Assembly: GCF_004361915.1 (NCBI RefSeq)
Contig: NZ_SNWP01000010.1
Span: 1,328,050 to 1,392,049 of the forward strand
Direction: 5' to 3'
Source of the DNA: Sediminibacterium goheungense
Lineage (GTDB): Bacteria; Bacteroidota; Bacteroidia; Chitinophagales; Chitinophagaceae
DNA length: 64,000 nucleotides
The notes under the pieces were generated by a model that saw only the letters and a list, made by a program, of their open reading frames with translations, was not told where the DNA came from and did no database searches. Both the position numbers and the translations under genes were made by a program. Below are positions 8,223 to 15,878 of the stretch, one piece after another (position 1 is the first letter of the stretch; the number at the start of each line of letters is the position of its first letter).

Positions 8223-8774
8223 TTGGAAAAGGAAATCACCATACAAACGGCTGTTGTGAGAAAAGCCTCCCTGGGAGATCAAGCATCGCAGGAGTGGCTG
8301 TACAGGCAATATAGTAAGGCGATGTTCAATATCTGCACCCGGATGACGGGTAACCAGAATGATGCAGAAGACCTCTTACAGGAATCGTTTATGATTGCTT
8401 TTCGAAACCTGCATCAACTAAAAGAACCCGCTCAGTTTGGCGGGTGGTTAAAACGGATTGTAGTAAATGAATGTATCCGTTTCTGCAAGAAGAACACCTA
8501 CTGGACAAGCTGGGATGAACAATGGGATGAAACCCTGAGCAATGAAGAGCCTGAATGGTGGCAAACAGTAGACATCAAAATGGTACACCAGGAAATCAAG
8601 GCTTTACCGGACGGTTGCAGACAGGTTTTTAACCTGTATGTACTGGAAGATTATAGTCATAAAGACATTGCCGGTGAGCTGGGTATTTCCGAATCAACAA
8701 GCAAGAGTCAGTACCATCGGGCCAGACAATTATTAAAAGAAAGGATCACTAAAAAAATACAGGTACATGGATGA
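8223..8774 (+). CDS. ECF-type RNA polymerase sigma factor
   Basis: A 183-residue sigma-70 family factor of the extracytoplasmic-function type. Region 2 lies at about 25-90, with the core-binding and -10 recognition helix NDAEDLLQESFMIAFRN, and region 4 at about 125-175, with the helix-turn-helix DIAGELGISESTSKSQYHRA. No region 3 is present, as expected. The reading frame begins with TTG at 8223; no ATG start fits. It overlaps the next gene by 8 bases, and that gene encodes a single-pass membrane protein in the place of an anti-sigma factor, so activity is probably held at the membrane. Its regulon cannot be read from the window beyond the likely autoregulated operon. Confidence 0.88.
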   Translation: MEKEITIQTAVVRKASLGDQASQEWLYRQYSKAMFNICTRMTGNQNDAEDLLQESFMIAFRNLHQLKEPAQFGGWLKRIVVNECIRFCKKNTYWTSWDEQWDETLSNEEPEWWQTVDIKMVHQEIKALPDGCRQVFNLYVLEDYSHKDIAGELGISESTSKSQYHRARQLLKERITKKIQVHG

Positions 8775-9489
8775 GTTAAAAAAATACCTGCAACAAAATC
8801 GCGAAGCACTCGATGCCGACGAGCCCTCACCTATGGTTTGGGAACGCATACAGGTGCAAAAGCCGGTAAAGAAAAAAGCAGTGGTAATAACCATTACCCG
8901 TTGGGCAGTAGCGGCATGTGTATTGGTACTGGCGGGTATTGGTACATGGAGCTTATGGAAAGACAGTAATACAAATGAATTACAGGAAAATCCAATAGCT
9001 GAGGTAAGAACCAAAGAACCCAAAACAAAGAGCGTTACTGAACCCATCATAACAAATCCTGAGAGCAAAACAGAAAATACGATTGTACCCAACACTACTG
9101 CGCGTACTAAAAAAATAATGGCGGTACCCAAACCTGTGACAGAAAGAGCCGATCTGGCGATACTGCGCAATGTAGAAAGTAGTTTTAAACAGGTCATCAA
9201 CCTGCAGAGAAACAAAGTGAGTACGATACCTATGTATGCAGAATCAGCTGAATATTTTGCTGATTTTAAAACACAGATCAGACAGCTGGAGAAAGATGAA
9301 AAAACTGTGAAAAATGAAATTGTAAAAAAAGGACTTACAGATGATCTACTAAACCAGTTGATTAATCTGTACCAGATAAAACTCAGTACACTCAAACAAT
9401 TACAAACAGAAATGAATAAAATCAACAACCGGGTAAAACAGATTACCCGTCCGGTTGATAGCGTTAAAACTTATTTCATACACATCTAA
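8767..9489 (+). CDS. Putative membrane anti-sigma factor
   Basis: A 240-residue protein with a cytoplasmic N-terminus of about 45 residues (MDELKKYLQQNREALDADEP at the start), one membrane helix at about 46-64, a low-complexity Thr/Glu/Lys linker to about 130, and a C-terminal half rich in Leu, Lys and Glu that is likely coiled coil. The N-terminus is too short and diverged to recognise a zinc anti-sigma motif. The call rests on position: an 8-base overlap with the ECF sigma gene and a type II membrane topology. It is followed 11 bases later by the DUF4097 gene, making a three-gene unit. Confidence 0.65.
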   Translation: MDELKKYLQQNREALDADEPSPMVWERIQVQKPVKKKAVVITITRWAVAACVLVLAGIGTWSLWKDSNTNELQENPIAEVRTKEPKTKSVTEPIITNPESKTENTIVPNTTARTKKIMAVPKPVTERADLAILRNVESSFKQVINLQRNKVSTIPMYAESAEYFADFKTQIRQLEKDEKTVKNEIVKKGLTDDLLNQLINLYQIKLSTLKQLQTEMNKINNRVKQITRPVDSVKTYFIHI

Positions 9490-9500
9490 ATACCCTTTAT

Positions 9501-10934
9501 ATGCGATTTACAAAGATTAGAATCACCGGTTCAATCATGAGCTTACTGTTGGCTACGACCGCGTCTGCTCAAACAGCAGCTTCAGCACCGGCACTTAATA
9601 ATTTACGTGTTATCAATACCACTTCTCCCGCTCAGGTGGTGTACGCAGAAAATATGTATGCCTATTCTACCAGCGATACCGTTAAACAACAGGACCTGAA
9701 ATCTAAAGAAATCAGTCAGGAAATCAATATGCCCAAGGGTGGAGAAATATATATTGAGAATAGTTCTTTGGCTATTCAGGTTAAAACATGGGATCAACCC
9801 AAAGTGAAACTGGTAACCACTGCTTATTTTGAAAAGGAAAGTACTCTTACCGATACTGAATGGTTCGAAAAAATGGGCATTAGCCTTAAAGCATTAGGTA
9901 CTTCTGTGAAAATAAAATCAAATAACAGCGGGTTTGGATCTACCTATCGCTATTCCACATCAAGTACCGGAAATTACTCACTGGAGCCTATGACAGTGGT
10001 AGGATACCCAACAAGAATATCTTTAAATTCAACCAATTCAAAAGCACAGAAAAGAATACTTACCATTTATGTACCTGCTGGAAGTAAAATGGATATTGAA
10101 ACAAAATATTCAGATGTACAATTGCCTGCAGGAATAGGTGATGTGTTGCTGGATATATCTAATGGGAACCTTGAAGCTGAAAACCTCAACAAACTGCGTC
10201 TACGCTCAAAATATTCGAATGCGAATGTACGCGATATAAAGGACGCTGAAATTGAATTTTCGAATGGTCGATTCAGTGCGAATAATATTGATGATCTCGA
10301 CATTGAAAGTAAATATGCTACCATTGAAATGGCATCCGCCAAAAAAATCAAAATGGTCAGCACCAACGATGAATTTGAAGTAGAAGATGTAGCAGATATA
10401 CTGGGCCGTAAAAATTATGGCAATCTGCGTATCACACGCCTGTCAGGTTCACTGGAACTGGATGGCAGTAATGCTGATATCAAAATCAGAAATGTAGGCA
10501 GTAATGTAAAACTTATTAAAGTAGACAACCGTTATGCCGACATCCGTATCCCTTTACGTGACACAAAAAACTATGCGGTAAACTTTTTGGGCAATTATAG
10601 TACCGTATATGCCGATTTTGAAAAAACACCCGCTGAAGTAACAGAAGCTGATATGGCTTCACTTTCAAAAATCGTGTCCGTTAGTAATATTTCTGCTACA
10701 ACTATTCCTGCAAAACCTGTACAGTTAGTGAGTGGCATTCAGGGCGGAACTATTTCCGGAACACTGGCGCCGGCACAAAGCAGTACAATGACTGCAACCG
10801 GGAAAGTAGCCTTGGGAACACTGGCAACCCGCAGCGGCTCCAACACCCCTGTTAAATTTTCAGCAACAGTAGGCGATGGCAAAGGCCTTAAGATTGACCT
10901 CAAATGCCAGAACTGCACTGTTGATTTTAAATAA
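9501..10934 (+). CDS. Exported DUF4097-like beta-strand repeat protein
   Basis: A 477-residue protein with a signal peptide ending about residue 24 (LLLATTASAQ). The middle (about 185-350) is a series of short parallel-strand repeats of the type 'IETKYSDVQLP', 'LRSKYSNANV', 'IESKYATIEM', which fits the DUF4097 (putative adhesin) beta-helix family. A CxxC pair (LKCQNCTVDFK) stands at the very C-terminus. Such proteins often accompany ECF sigma/anti-sigma pairs in Bacteroidota; the role is unknown, possibly an envelope-stress output or sensor. It is the last gene of this operon and is followed by two hairpins. The domain call is by repeat pattern. Confidence 0.75.
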   Translation: MRFTKIRITGSIMSLLLATTASAQTAASAPALNNLRVINTTSPAQVVYAENMYAYSTSDTVKQQDLKSKEISQEINMPKGGEIYIENSSLAIQVKTWDQPKVKLVTTAYFEKESTLTDTEWFEKMGISLKALGTSVKIKSNNSGFGSTYRYSTSSTGNYSLEPMTVVGYPTRISLNSTNSKAQKRILTIYVPAGSKMDIETKYSDVQLPAGIGDVLLDISNGNLEAENLNKLRLRSKYSNANVRDIKDAEIEFSNGRFSANNIDDLDIESKYATIEMASAKKIKMVSTNDEFEVEDVADILGRKNYGNLRITRLSGSLELDGSNADIKIRNVGSNVKLIKVDNRYADIRIPLRDTKNYAVNFLGNYSTVYADFEKTPAEVTEADMASLSKIVSVSNISATTIPAKPVQLVSGIQGGTISGTLAPAQSSTMTATGKVALGTLATRSGSNTPVKFSATVGDGKGLKIDLKCQNCTVDFK

Positions 10935-10957
10935 ACAATCACGCCCTATATACCCTG

Positions 10958-10987
10958 GGTGAGCGGCCCCTTGCCGGCTGCTCATCC
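10958..10987 (+). terminator. Stem-loop after the DUF4097 gene
   Basis: About 12 paired bases (ggtgagcggcc at 10958-10968 region with ggctgctcatcc at 10976-10987, including G-T pairs) around a 7-base loop, then a short T4. It lies 23 bases past the stop. The U-tract is weak, so this could also be a processing or stability hairpin. Confidence 0.45.
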
Positions 10988-11067
10988 ACCTTTTAACGAT
11001 AGCTTGTTTCTTCATGTGCATTATACATCTCACACAGCCGATTTTCTCATGTTGTTAACGATCGGTT

Positions 11068-11098
11068 CGTGCCCCGTTTCCACGGGGCACTTTTATTT
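11068..11098 (+). terminator. Rho-independent terminator
   Basis: The perfect 8-bp stem gtgccccg (11069-11076) / cggggcac (11083-11090) has a 6-base loop and is followed by TTTTATTT. It lies 134 bases after the DUF4097 stop and 83 bases before the next gene, so it probably ends any transcript that escapes the first hairpin. Confidence 0.8.
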
Positions 11099-11180
11099 AG
11101 AAACAACTTCTATATGCCATTCCCCATAGGCTATCAACCACACCATATTTAGCCTATCTTAGCAGAAGAATTATTATACC

Positions 11181-12440
11181 ATGACAGAGCTCTATACCAT
11201 TGTATGGATCATTGTTTCGCTGATACTGATCGGATTTTTTGCCGGTTACGAAATCGCTTTTGTAAGCGCTAACCGTCTTAGTATTGAACTAAAGAAAAAA
11301 CAGGGCAAACAAAGTGGTATCATCTTATCTGATTTTGTAGAAAACCCTGCTAAATTTATTGGCACTTGTTTAATCGGACTCAATACCGTACTGGTGATTT
11401 ATGGATTGCTGTTTGATGAATTCCTGCGAGGCGTAGCCTGGAACCCACTCAATGTGCAGAACGAATACCTTAAACTCATTATTGATACCGTTATTTCGGC
11501 TGTTGTTGTGCTCATATTTGGCGAGTTCATTCCCAAAGCCATATTCCGTGCACGTAACGATAGTTTACTGAGTTTTTTTGCGCCAATGGCCAAATTCTTT
11601 CATACCCTGTTCGAGCCGCTTACCAATCTGTTTGTAAACCTCTCTCAGTGGATATTGAAATATATATTTAATGTAAGGGTTAACGATAAAAACGAAGCGT
11701 TCACGAAAGTAGATCTCGAACATTTTTTTCAGCAAACCAAAGAACAGGATGAAGACAGTCAGGAGCTGAATACGGAATTATTTGAAAATGCGCTGAGTCT
11801 GCCTACCATCAAAATCAGACAATGCCTGGTACCCCGTACTGAAATTGAGGGTGTAGATAAAGATATATCGATTGAAGACCTTCGCCAACGTTTTGTACAA
11901 ACAAAACTCAGTAAGCTGCTCATCTTCGATGATAATATCGATAACATCCTTGGTTATGTGCACCAGACCGATCTTTTTAAAAGACCCTCTTCTATTCAAC
12001 AAATACTTCACCCCATACTGGCGGTTCCTGAAAGTATGAGTGCTGCTGATCTCATCAATAAATTCACCAAAGAGAGAAAAAGCATTGCCTGGGTGGTAGA
12101 TGAATTTGGTGGAACAGCCGGTATTGTAACCATGGAAGACCTGCTGGAAGAAATATTTGGTGAAATTCATGACGAGTATGACGTGGAAGAGTTTGTAGAA
12201 AAACAACTGGCTGAAGATGAATTTATTTTCAGTGGTCGTCTTGAACTGGATTACCTCAAAGAAAAATACAATCTCGAATTCCCCGAAGATGATTCTGAAA
12301 CACTAAGTGGATACATTATTCAGAAACACGAATCGATCCCCAAACAAAAAGAAACCATCATCATTGATGATTATCGTTTCGATATCCTGAGTGTAAGCGA
12401 AACCAGAATCGATACGGTAAAGATGAAAATATTACGCTGA
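11181..12440 (+). CDS. CNNM/CorC-type transporter-associated protein (DUF21-CBS-CorC_HlyC)
   Basis: A 419-residue inner-membrane protein of the 'hemolysin C/CorB' family, related to Mg2+ and other cation exporters. The N-terminal DUF21 domain (about 1-175) has four hydrophobic segments including FFAGYEIAFVSANRLSIEL and the IFGEFIPKAIFRARND motif. Two CBS repeats follow (about 205-320, including KSIAWVVDEFGGTAGIVTME), then an acidic linker and the CorC_HlyC domain (about 340-415). Gliding-motility GldE belongs to the same family, but nothing here identifies it as GldE. Its stop codon overlaps the start of the next gene as TGATG, so translation is coupled. Confidence 0.88.
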   Translation: MTELYTIVWIIVSLILIGFFAGYEIAFVSANRLSIELKKKQGKQSGIILSDFVENPAKFIGTCLIGLNTVLVIYGLLFDEFLRGVAWNPLNVQNEYLKLIIDTVISAVVVLIFGEFIPKAIFRARNDSLLSFFAPMAKFFHTLFEPLTNLFVNLSQWILKYIFNVRVNDKNEAFTKVDLEHFFQQTKEQDEDSQELNTELFENALSLPTIKIRQCLVPRTEIEGVDKDISIEDLRQRFVQTKLSKLLIFDDNIDNILGYVHQTDLFKRPSSIQQILHPILAVPESMSAADLINKFTKERKSIAWVVDEFGGTAGIVTMEDLLEEIFGEIHDEYDVEEFVEKQLAEDEFIFSGRLELDYLKEKYNLEFPEDDSETLSGYIIQKHESIPKQKETIIIDDYRFDILSVSETRIDTVKMKILR

Positions 12441-12838
12441 TGCAACGTGCCTATCTTGCCATCAGCTTTTCTCACAGACCTGTTCTTGAGCCGGTTGTAA
12501 GTGTCATAAGAGAATTAATGAACGGGTTTGGTATTGAATTATTTGTTTTTACAGATCATTATTTTTTTGCCGCTGAGCAGGAAAAAGATATGATGAAACA
12601 GGCATTCAAAGAAATAGATGGATGTGAACTACTCATTGCTGAATGTTCGGAGAAAGCCATAGGCGTAGGTATTGAAGCTGGCTATGCCCTGGGTAGGGGA
12701 AAACAGGTATGGTATATAAGACAGGAGAACAGCCCACACTCTACCACCGTCTCCGGAGCAGCCCATAAAAGCTTTATTTACTGCGATATAGATGATCTTA
12801 CCAGCCAAATGAGAAAAGAATTACATATAACTGGCTGA
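12440..12838 (+). CDS. Nucleoside 2-deoxyribosyltransferase-like protein
   Basis: A 132-residue soluble protein that resembles the nucleoside 2-deoxyribosyltransferase / DNPH1 (Rcl) fold group. The features are the opening strand RAYLAISFSH, the DGCELLIAECSEKAIGVGIE helix-loop, where the acidic residues correspond to the catalytic region of the family, and the glycine-rich AGYALGRGKQVWYI strand. Family members cleave or transfer the N-glycosidic bond of deoxynucleosides or deoxynucleotides. The match is by pattern only, so another Rossmann-like function is possible. It shares one base with the stop of the CNNM-type gene upstream. Confidence 0.6.
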   Translation: MQRAYLAISFSHRPVLEPVVSVIRELMNGFGIELFVFTDHYFFAAEQEKDMMKQAFKEIDGCELLIAECSEKAIGVGIEAGYALGRGKQVWYIRQENSPHSTTVSGAAHKSFIYCDIDDLTSQMRKELHITG

Positions 12839-12868
12839 AAAGACTCATTTTTGTGTTGCTCTTACCAC

Positions 12869-12876
12869 TAACTTTG
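12869..12876 (+). promoter_or_regulatory. Candidate -7 element for tatC
   Basis: TAACTTTG matches TAnnTTTG exactly, 25 bases upstream of the tatC ATG. A TTTG lies at 12850-12853, giving a 15-base spacer, shorter than the usual 18-21. Confidence 0.35.
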
Positions 12877-12901
12877 CCCACTCCTAAAGCAGTCGACGGG
12901 C

Positions 12902-13756
12902 ATGGCCTTATTTAAAAGAAACCAGGGAACAGAACAGGCAGAGATGAGTTTTATAGACCATCTGGAAGAATTGAGGAAACATATTATTCGCTCTATTCTT
13001 GCGATCCTGATTTTTGCCATTGTGATTTTCATTTATATCGACTGGGTTTTCGAAACCATTATTAAAGGCCCTATTAATCCTGATTTTGTTAGTTACAAAG
13101 CCTTATGCGATTTTAGTCACTGGGCACATATGGGTGATGCGCTTTGTATGCCCCCTGTAACAGTGAACCTGCAGAGTACCACATTCGGGGGTCAGTTTAT
13201 GGGTAGCATCAGCATAGCCATTGTAGGTGGTATTATCGCAGCCTTTCCCTATATATTCTGGGAATTCTGGCGTTTTGTAAAGCCGGCTCTAAAAGAGAAA
13301 GAATTAAAAAATACCAGGTTTATCATTTTCTGGGTATCGTTTTTTTTCTTCATGGGTGCGGCATTTGGTTATTTTTTACTGGGCCCTTTCACTTTTAATT
13401 TTCTGGCTGGTTTTCAGTTGGGTACCAAAGGCACTATTATCACCATCCCAACTTTTTCTGATTATTTAGACAACCTCGTCAATATTATCCTGGGTTGCGG
13501 TATTGCTTTTGAATTACCCGTACTTGCTTATTTACTTACCAAGATTGGTTTGATTACACCTTCCTATCTTAGAAGAATCAGGAAGTATGCAGTAGTTATT
13601 ATTCTCATTGCAGCTGCCATCATTACTCCCAGTCCAGACTGGATGAGTCAGTTACTGGTGTTCCTTCCTTTATTCTTTCTGTATGAATTGAGTATTATTA
13701 TTTCAGCACGTGTTTCAAAAGAGCAGGAAAGAAGGGATCAGGAAGAGTGGAGTTAA
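12902..13756 (+). CDS. tatC: Sec-independent protein translocase TatC
   Basis: TatC is the six-helix membrane receptor that recognises twin-arginine signal peptides and, with TatA, exports folded proteins. The 284-residue protein has the N-terminal MSFIDHLEELRKHIIRS motif at about 15-31, which is the conserved signal-peptide contact, then FPYIFWEFWRFVKPALKEKE in the first cytoplasmic loop and the LTKIGLITPSYLRRIRKYA loop. A 30-40 residue insert in the first periplasmic loop (around DFSHWAHMGDALCMPP) is longer than in E. coli and is typical of Bacteroidota. No tatA is adjacent. The length suits the phylum. Confidence 0.95.
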   Translation: MALFKRNQGTEQAEMSFIDHLEELRKHIIRSILAILIFAIVIFIYIDWVFETIIKGPINPDFVSYKALCDFSHWAHMGDALCMPPVTVNLQSTTFGGQFMGSISIAIVGGIIAAFPYIFWEFWRFVKPALKEKELKNTRFIIFWVSFFFFMGAAFGYFLLGPFTFNFLAGFQLGTKGTIITIPTFSDYLDNLVNIILGCGIAFELPVLAYLLTKIGLITPSYLRRIRKYAVVIILIAAAIITPSPDWMSQLLVFLPLFFLYELSIIISARVSKEQERRDQEEWS

Positions 13757-13831
13757 GAGGATTTGCCCGTTTAAATATTTTTTATCCGGCTCTTGTGCTA
13801 ATCCGTTAATTTCATCCCTCAATTCACACAC

Positions 13832-14287
13832 ATGAATTATGTTTTTGATGCGTCTAAACCCATTGCTATTGGCTCAGACCATGCAGGTTTTGAGTACAAG
13901 GAAGCCATAAAAAACTGGCTCATTGGTAAAGGGTATAACGTAAAAGATTTCGGTGCCCCTTCTCTTGATTCTGTTGACTATCCTGATTTTGCTCATCCTA
14001 CTGCCAGCAGTGTGGAGAGTGGTGAAGCCGCTTTTGGTATTCTTTTTTGTGGGAGTGCCAACGGCGTTGCCATAACTGCTAATAAACACCAGCAGGTACG
14101 AGCAGGATTGGCATGGCAGAATGATGTGGCTTCCTTAATTCGTTTGCATAATGATGCCAATATCATTTGTATTCCTGCCCGGTTTGTAGCTTTACCACTG
14201 GCGCAGCAGATGATTGAAATTTTTATGAGTACCGCTTTTGAAGGCGGCCGTCATGCCACACGTGTAGGAAAAATTGCTTGTTCATAA
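13832..14287 (+). CDS. rpiB: Ribose-5-phosphate isomerase B
   Basis: RpiB interconverts ribulose 5-phosphate and ribose 5-phosphate in the pentose phosphate pathway. The 151-residue protein has the phosphate-binding GSDHAGFEYKEAI motif at about 14-26, VDYPDFAHPTA, the catalytic Cys73 in GILFCGSANGVAITANKH, and His106 in RLHNDANIICIPAR. The CGSANGVA form replaces the CGTGIGMS of E. coli and is a normal family variant. The length matches the family. The M28 peptidase gene follows after 19 bases and may be cotranscribed. Confidence 0.93.
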   Translation: MNYVFDASKPIAIGSDHAGFEYKEAIKNWLIGKGYNVKDFGAPSLDSVDYPDFAHPTASSVESGEAAFGILFCGSANGVAITANKHQQVRAGLAWQNDVASLIRLHNDANIICIPARFVALPLAQQMIEIFMSTAFEGGRHATRVGKIACS

Positions 14288-14306
14288 TTTAAACACCACT
14301 ATAACT

Positions 14307-15821
14307 ATGCGAATTATTGTTCTATCCGCATTCCTGTTGTCTACCACAATGGGCATCGCACAAAAAGGTGATCCTGCTACTTATGCAAAAACCATCACCA
14401 TGGGCGATCTGAAAAAACACCTTACCATCGTAGCCGGACCCGAAATGGAAGGTCGTGAAACAGCTATGGAAGGCCAGCGTAAAGCAGCTGCTTATCTCGA
14501 AGCTGAATACAAAAGAATGGGTTTAAAACCCGGTAACGGTAGCAGCTATCAGGCTAACTTCCCTTTGTATCAGCTGGAACTGTTAAGCAGTAAAATTTCT
14601 GTAAACGGACAGCCCTTTACAGCAGATAAAGATTATGCAGCTTCTGTATCCATGATTGCCAATGGCACAAATACTTATAACGAAGTGGTATTTGTAGGTT
14701 ATGGTATCAGCGATTCCAGCCGTAATGATTATGCCAACCTGGATGTAAAAGGTAAAATCGTATTGGTATTGGAAGGTACTCCCGGCGGAAACAGTGGTCC
14801 TGCTAATCCAAGAGGTGCCGGATCTGTATTTGGTAAAATGAATACTGCCAGAACAAAAGGTGCTGCAGGTGTATTAGTGGTATCTAAAAACTTCCCGAAA
14901 ACAACACCCAGCCAGACCAAAGGCGGCATGTCATTAACAAAACCCACCACAGAACCTGCTGCAGGTATTTCAGTGAATGAAGAAATTGCATCTGCATTAT
15001 TGGGTCGTACTGCTAAACTCAGCATCGATCAGATGGCTCAGTTGAACAAAGGTATTTACCGTTCAGAACTGAAGATCATAGCCGATAAAAAAGTTAATGA
15101 TCTGGAAAGCAGTAACGTAATTGCCGTATTACCAGGTACAGATAAAGCAGACGAGTATGTATTCGTTACCAGTCACTACGACCATGAAGGTATCATCAAT
15201 GGTGAAATCTATTATGGTGCCGATGATGATGGTTCAGGAACAGTAAGCGTTCTCGAAATTGCAGAAGCTTTTGTGGCTGCCAAGAAAAAAGGCGACGGTC
15301 CACGCAGAACCATGGTTTTCATGAATGTATCTGGTGAAGAAAAAGGATTATTGGGTTCCCGTTACTATTCAGAACATCCTATTTTCCCGTTAGATAAAAC
15401 CACTGTTGACCTCAATATTGACATGGTGGGAAGAATTGACCCTACATATAAAGGTGATTCTATGAACTATGTATATGTAATTGGTGATGACAAACTGAGC
15501 AGCGATCTGGCTCCCATTACCAATGAGGTAAACAAGAAATACAGCAATATGGAGTTGGACAGAAGGTTCAATGATCCTAAAGATCCTAACCGTTTCTATT
15601 ACAGAAGCGACCATTACAATTTTGCTGCTAAAGGTGTTCCGGTTATTTTCTATTTCAATGGAACGCATCGTGATTACCATCGCCCAACCGATACCGTTGA
15701 AAAAATCAACTTCGATGTAATGGAAAAAAGAGCACGGCTTATTTACCATACAGCCTGGGTAATTGCCAATAAGGATACCATGTTAAAGCGTGATATTCCT
15801 TTGAATATGCCTCCGAGATAA
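14307..15821 (+). CDS. Secreted M28-family aminopeptidase with PA domain
   Basis: A 504-residue zinc aminopeptidase. The ATG at 14307 is preferred over an upstream TTG at 14274 because it begins a signal peptide (MRIIVLSAFLLSTTMGIAQK). A protease-associated domain lies at about 120-235 (VVFVGYGI ... NTARTKGAAGVLVVSK). The M28 metal ligands are visible as His290 (VTSHYDHEG), Asp308 (GADDDGSG), Glu344-Glu345 (NVSGEEKGLLG), Asp372 (NIDMVGRID) and the final His in HRDYHRPTD. The enzyme should act in the periplasm or outside the cell on peptide N-termini. A bidirectional terminator follows. Confidence 0.92.
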   Translation: MRIIVLSAFLLSTTMGIAQKGDPATYAKTITMGDLKKHLTIVAGPEMEGRETAMEGQRKAAAYLEAEYKRMGLKPGNGSSYQANFPLYQLELLSSKISVNGQPFTADKDYAASVSMIANGTNTYNEVVFVGYGISDSSRNDYANLDVKGKIVLVLEGTPGGNSGPANPRGAGSVFGKMNTARTKGAAGVLVVSKNFPKTTPSQTKGGMSLTKPTTEPAAGISVNEEIASALLGRTAKLSIDQMAQLNKGIYRSELKIIADKKVNDLESSNVIAVLPGTDKADEYVFVTSHYDHEGIINGEIYYGADDDGSGTVSVLEIAEAFVAAKKKGDGPRRTMVFMNVSGEEKGLLGSRYYSEHPIFPLDKTTVDLNIDMVGRIDPTYKGDSMNYVYVIGDDKLSSDLAPITNEVNKKYSNMELDRRFNDPKDPNRFYYRSDHYNFAAKGVPVIFYFNGTHRDYHRPTDTVEKINFDVMEKRARLIYHTAWVIANKDTMLKRDIPLNMPPR

Positions 15822-15845
15822 GATTAGAATATAAAAAGACAACAA

Positions 15846-15878
15846 TAAAAAAATGCGGGATGATCCCGCATTTTTTTA
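15846..15878. terminator. Bidirectional Rho-independent terminator
   Basis: The 9-bp stem aatgcggga (15852-15860) / tcccgcatt (15864-15872) has a 3-base loop, with A-runs on its left and T-runs on its right. It therefore works in both directions for the converging M28 peptidase and DUF3857 genes. The T-run overlaps the stop codon of the minus-strand gene. Confidence 0.9.

Noticed and set aside
11181..12440. Naming the CNNM/CBS protein gldE
   Set aside because: GldE is one of several members of this family and no gliding gene is adjacent.
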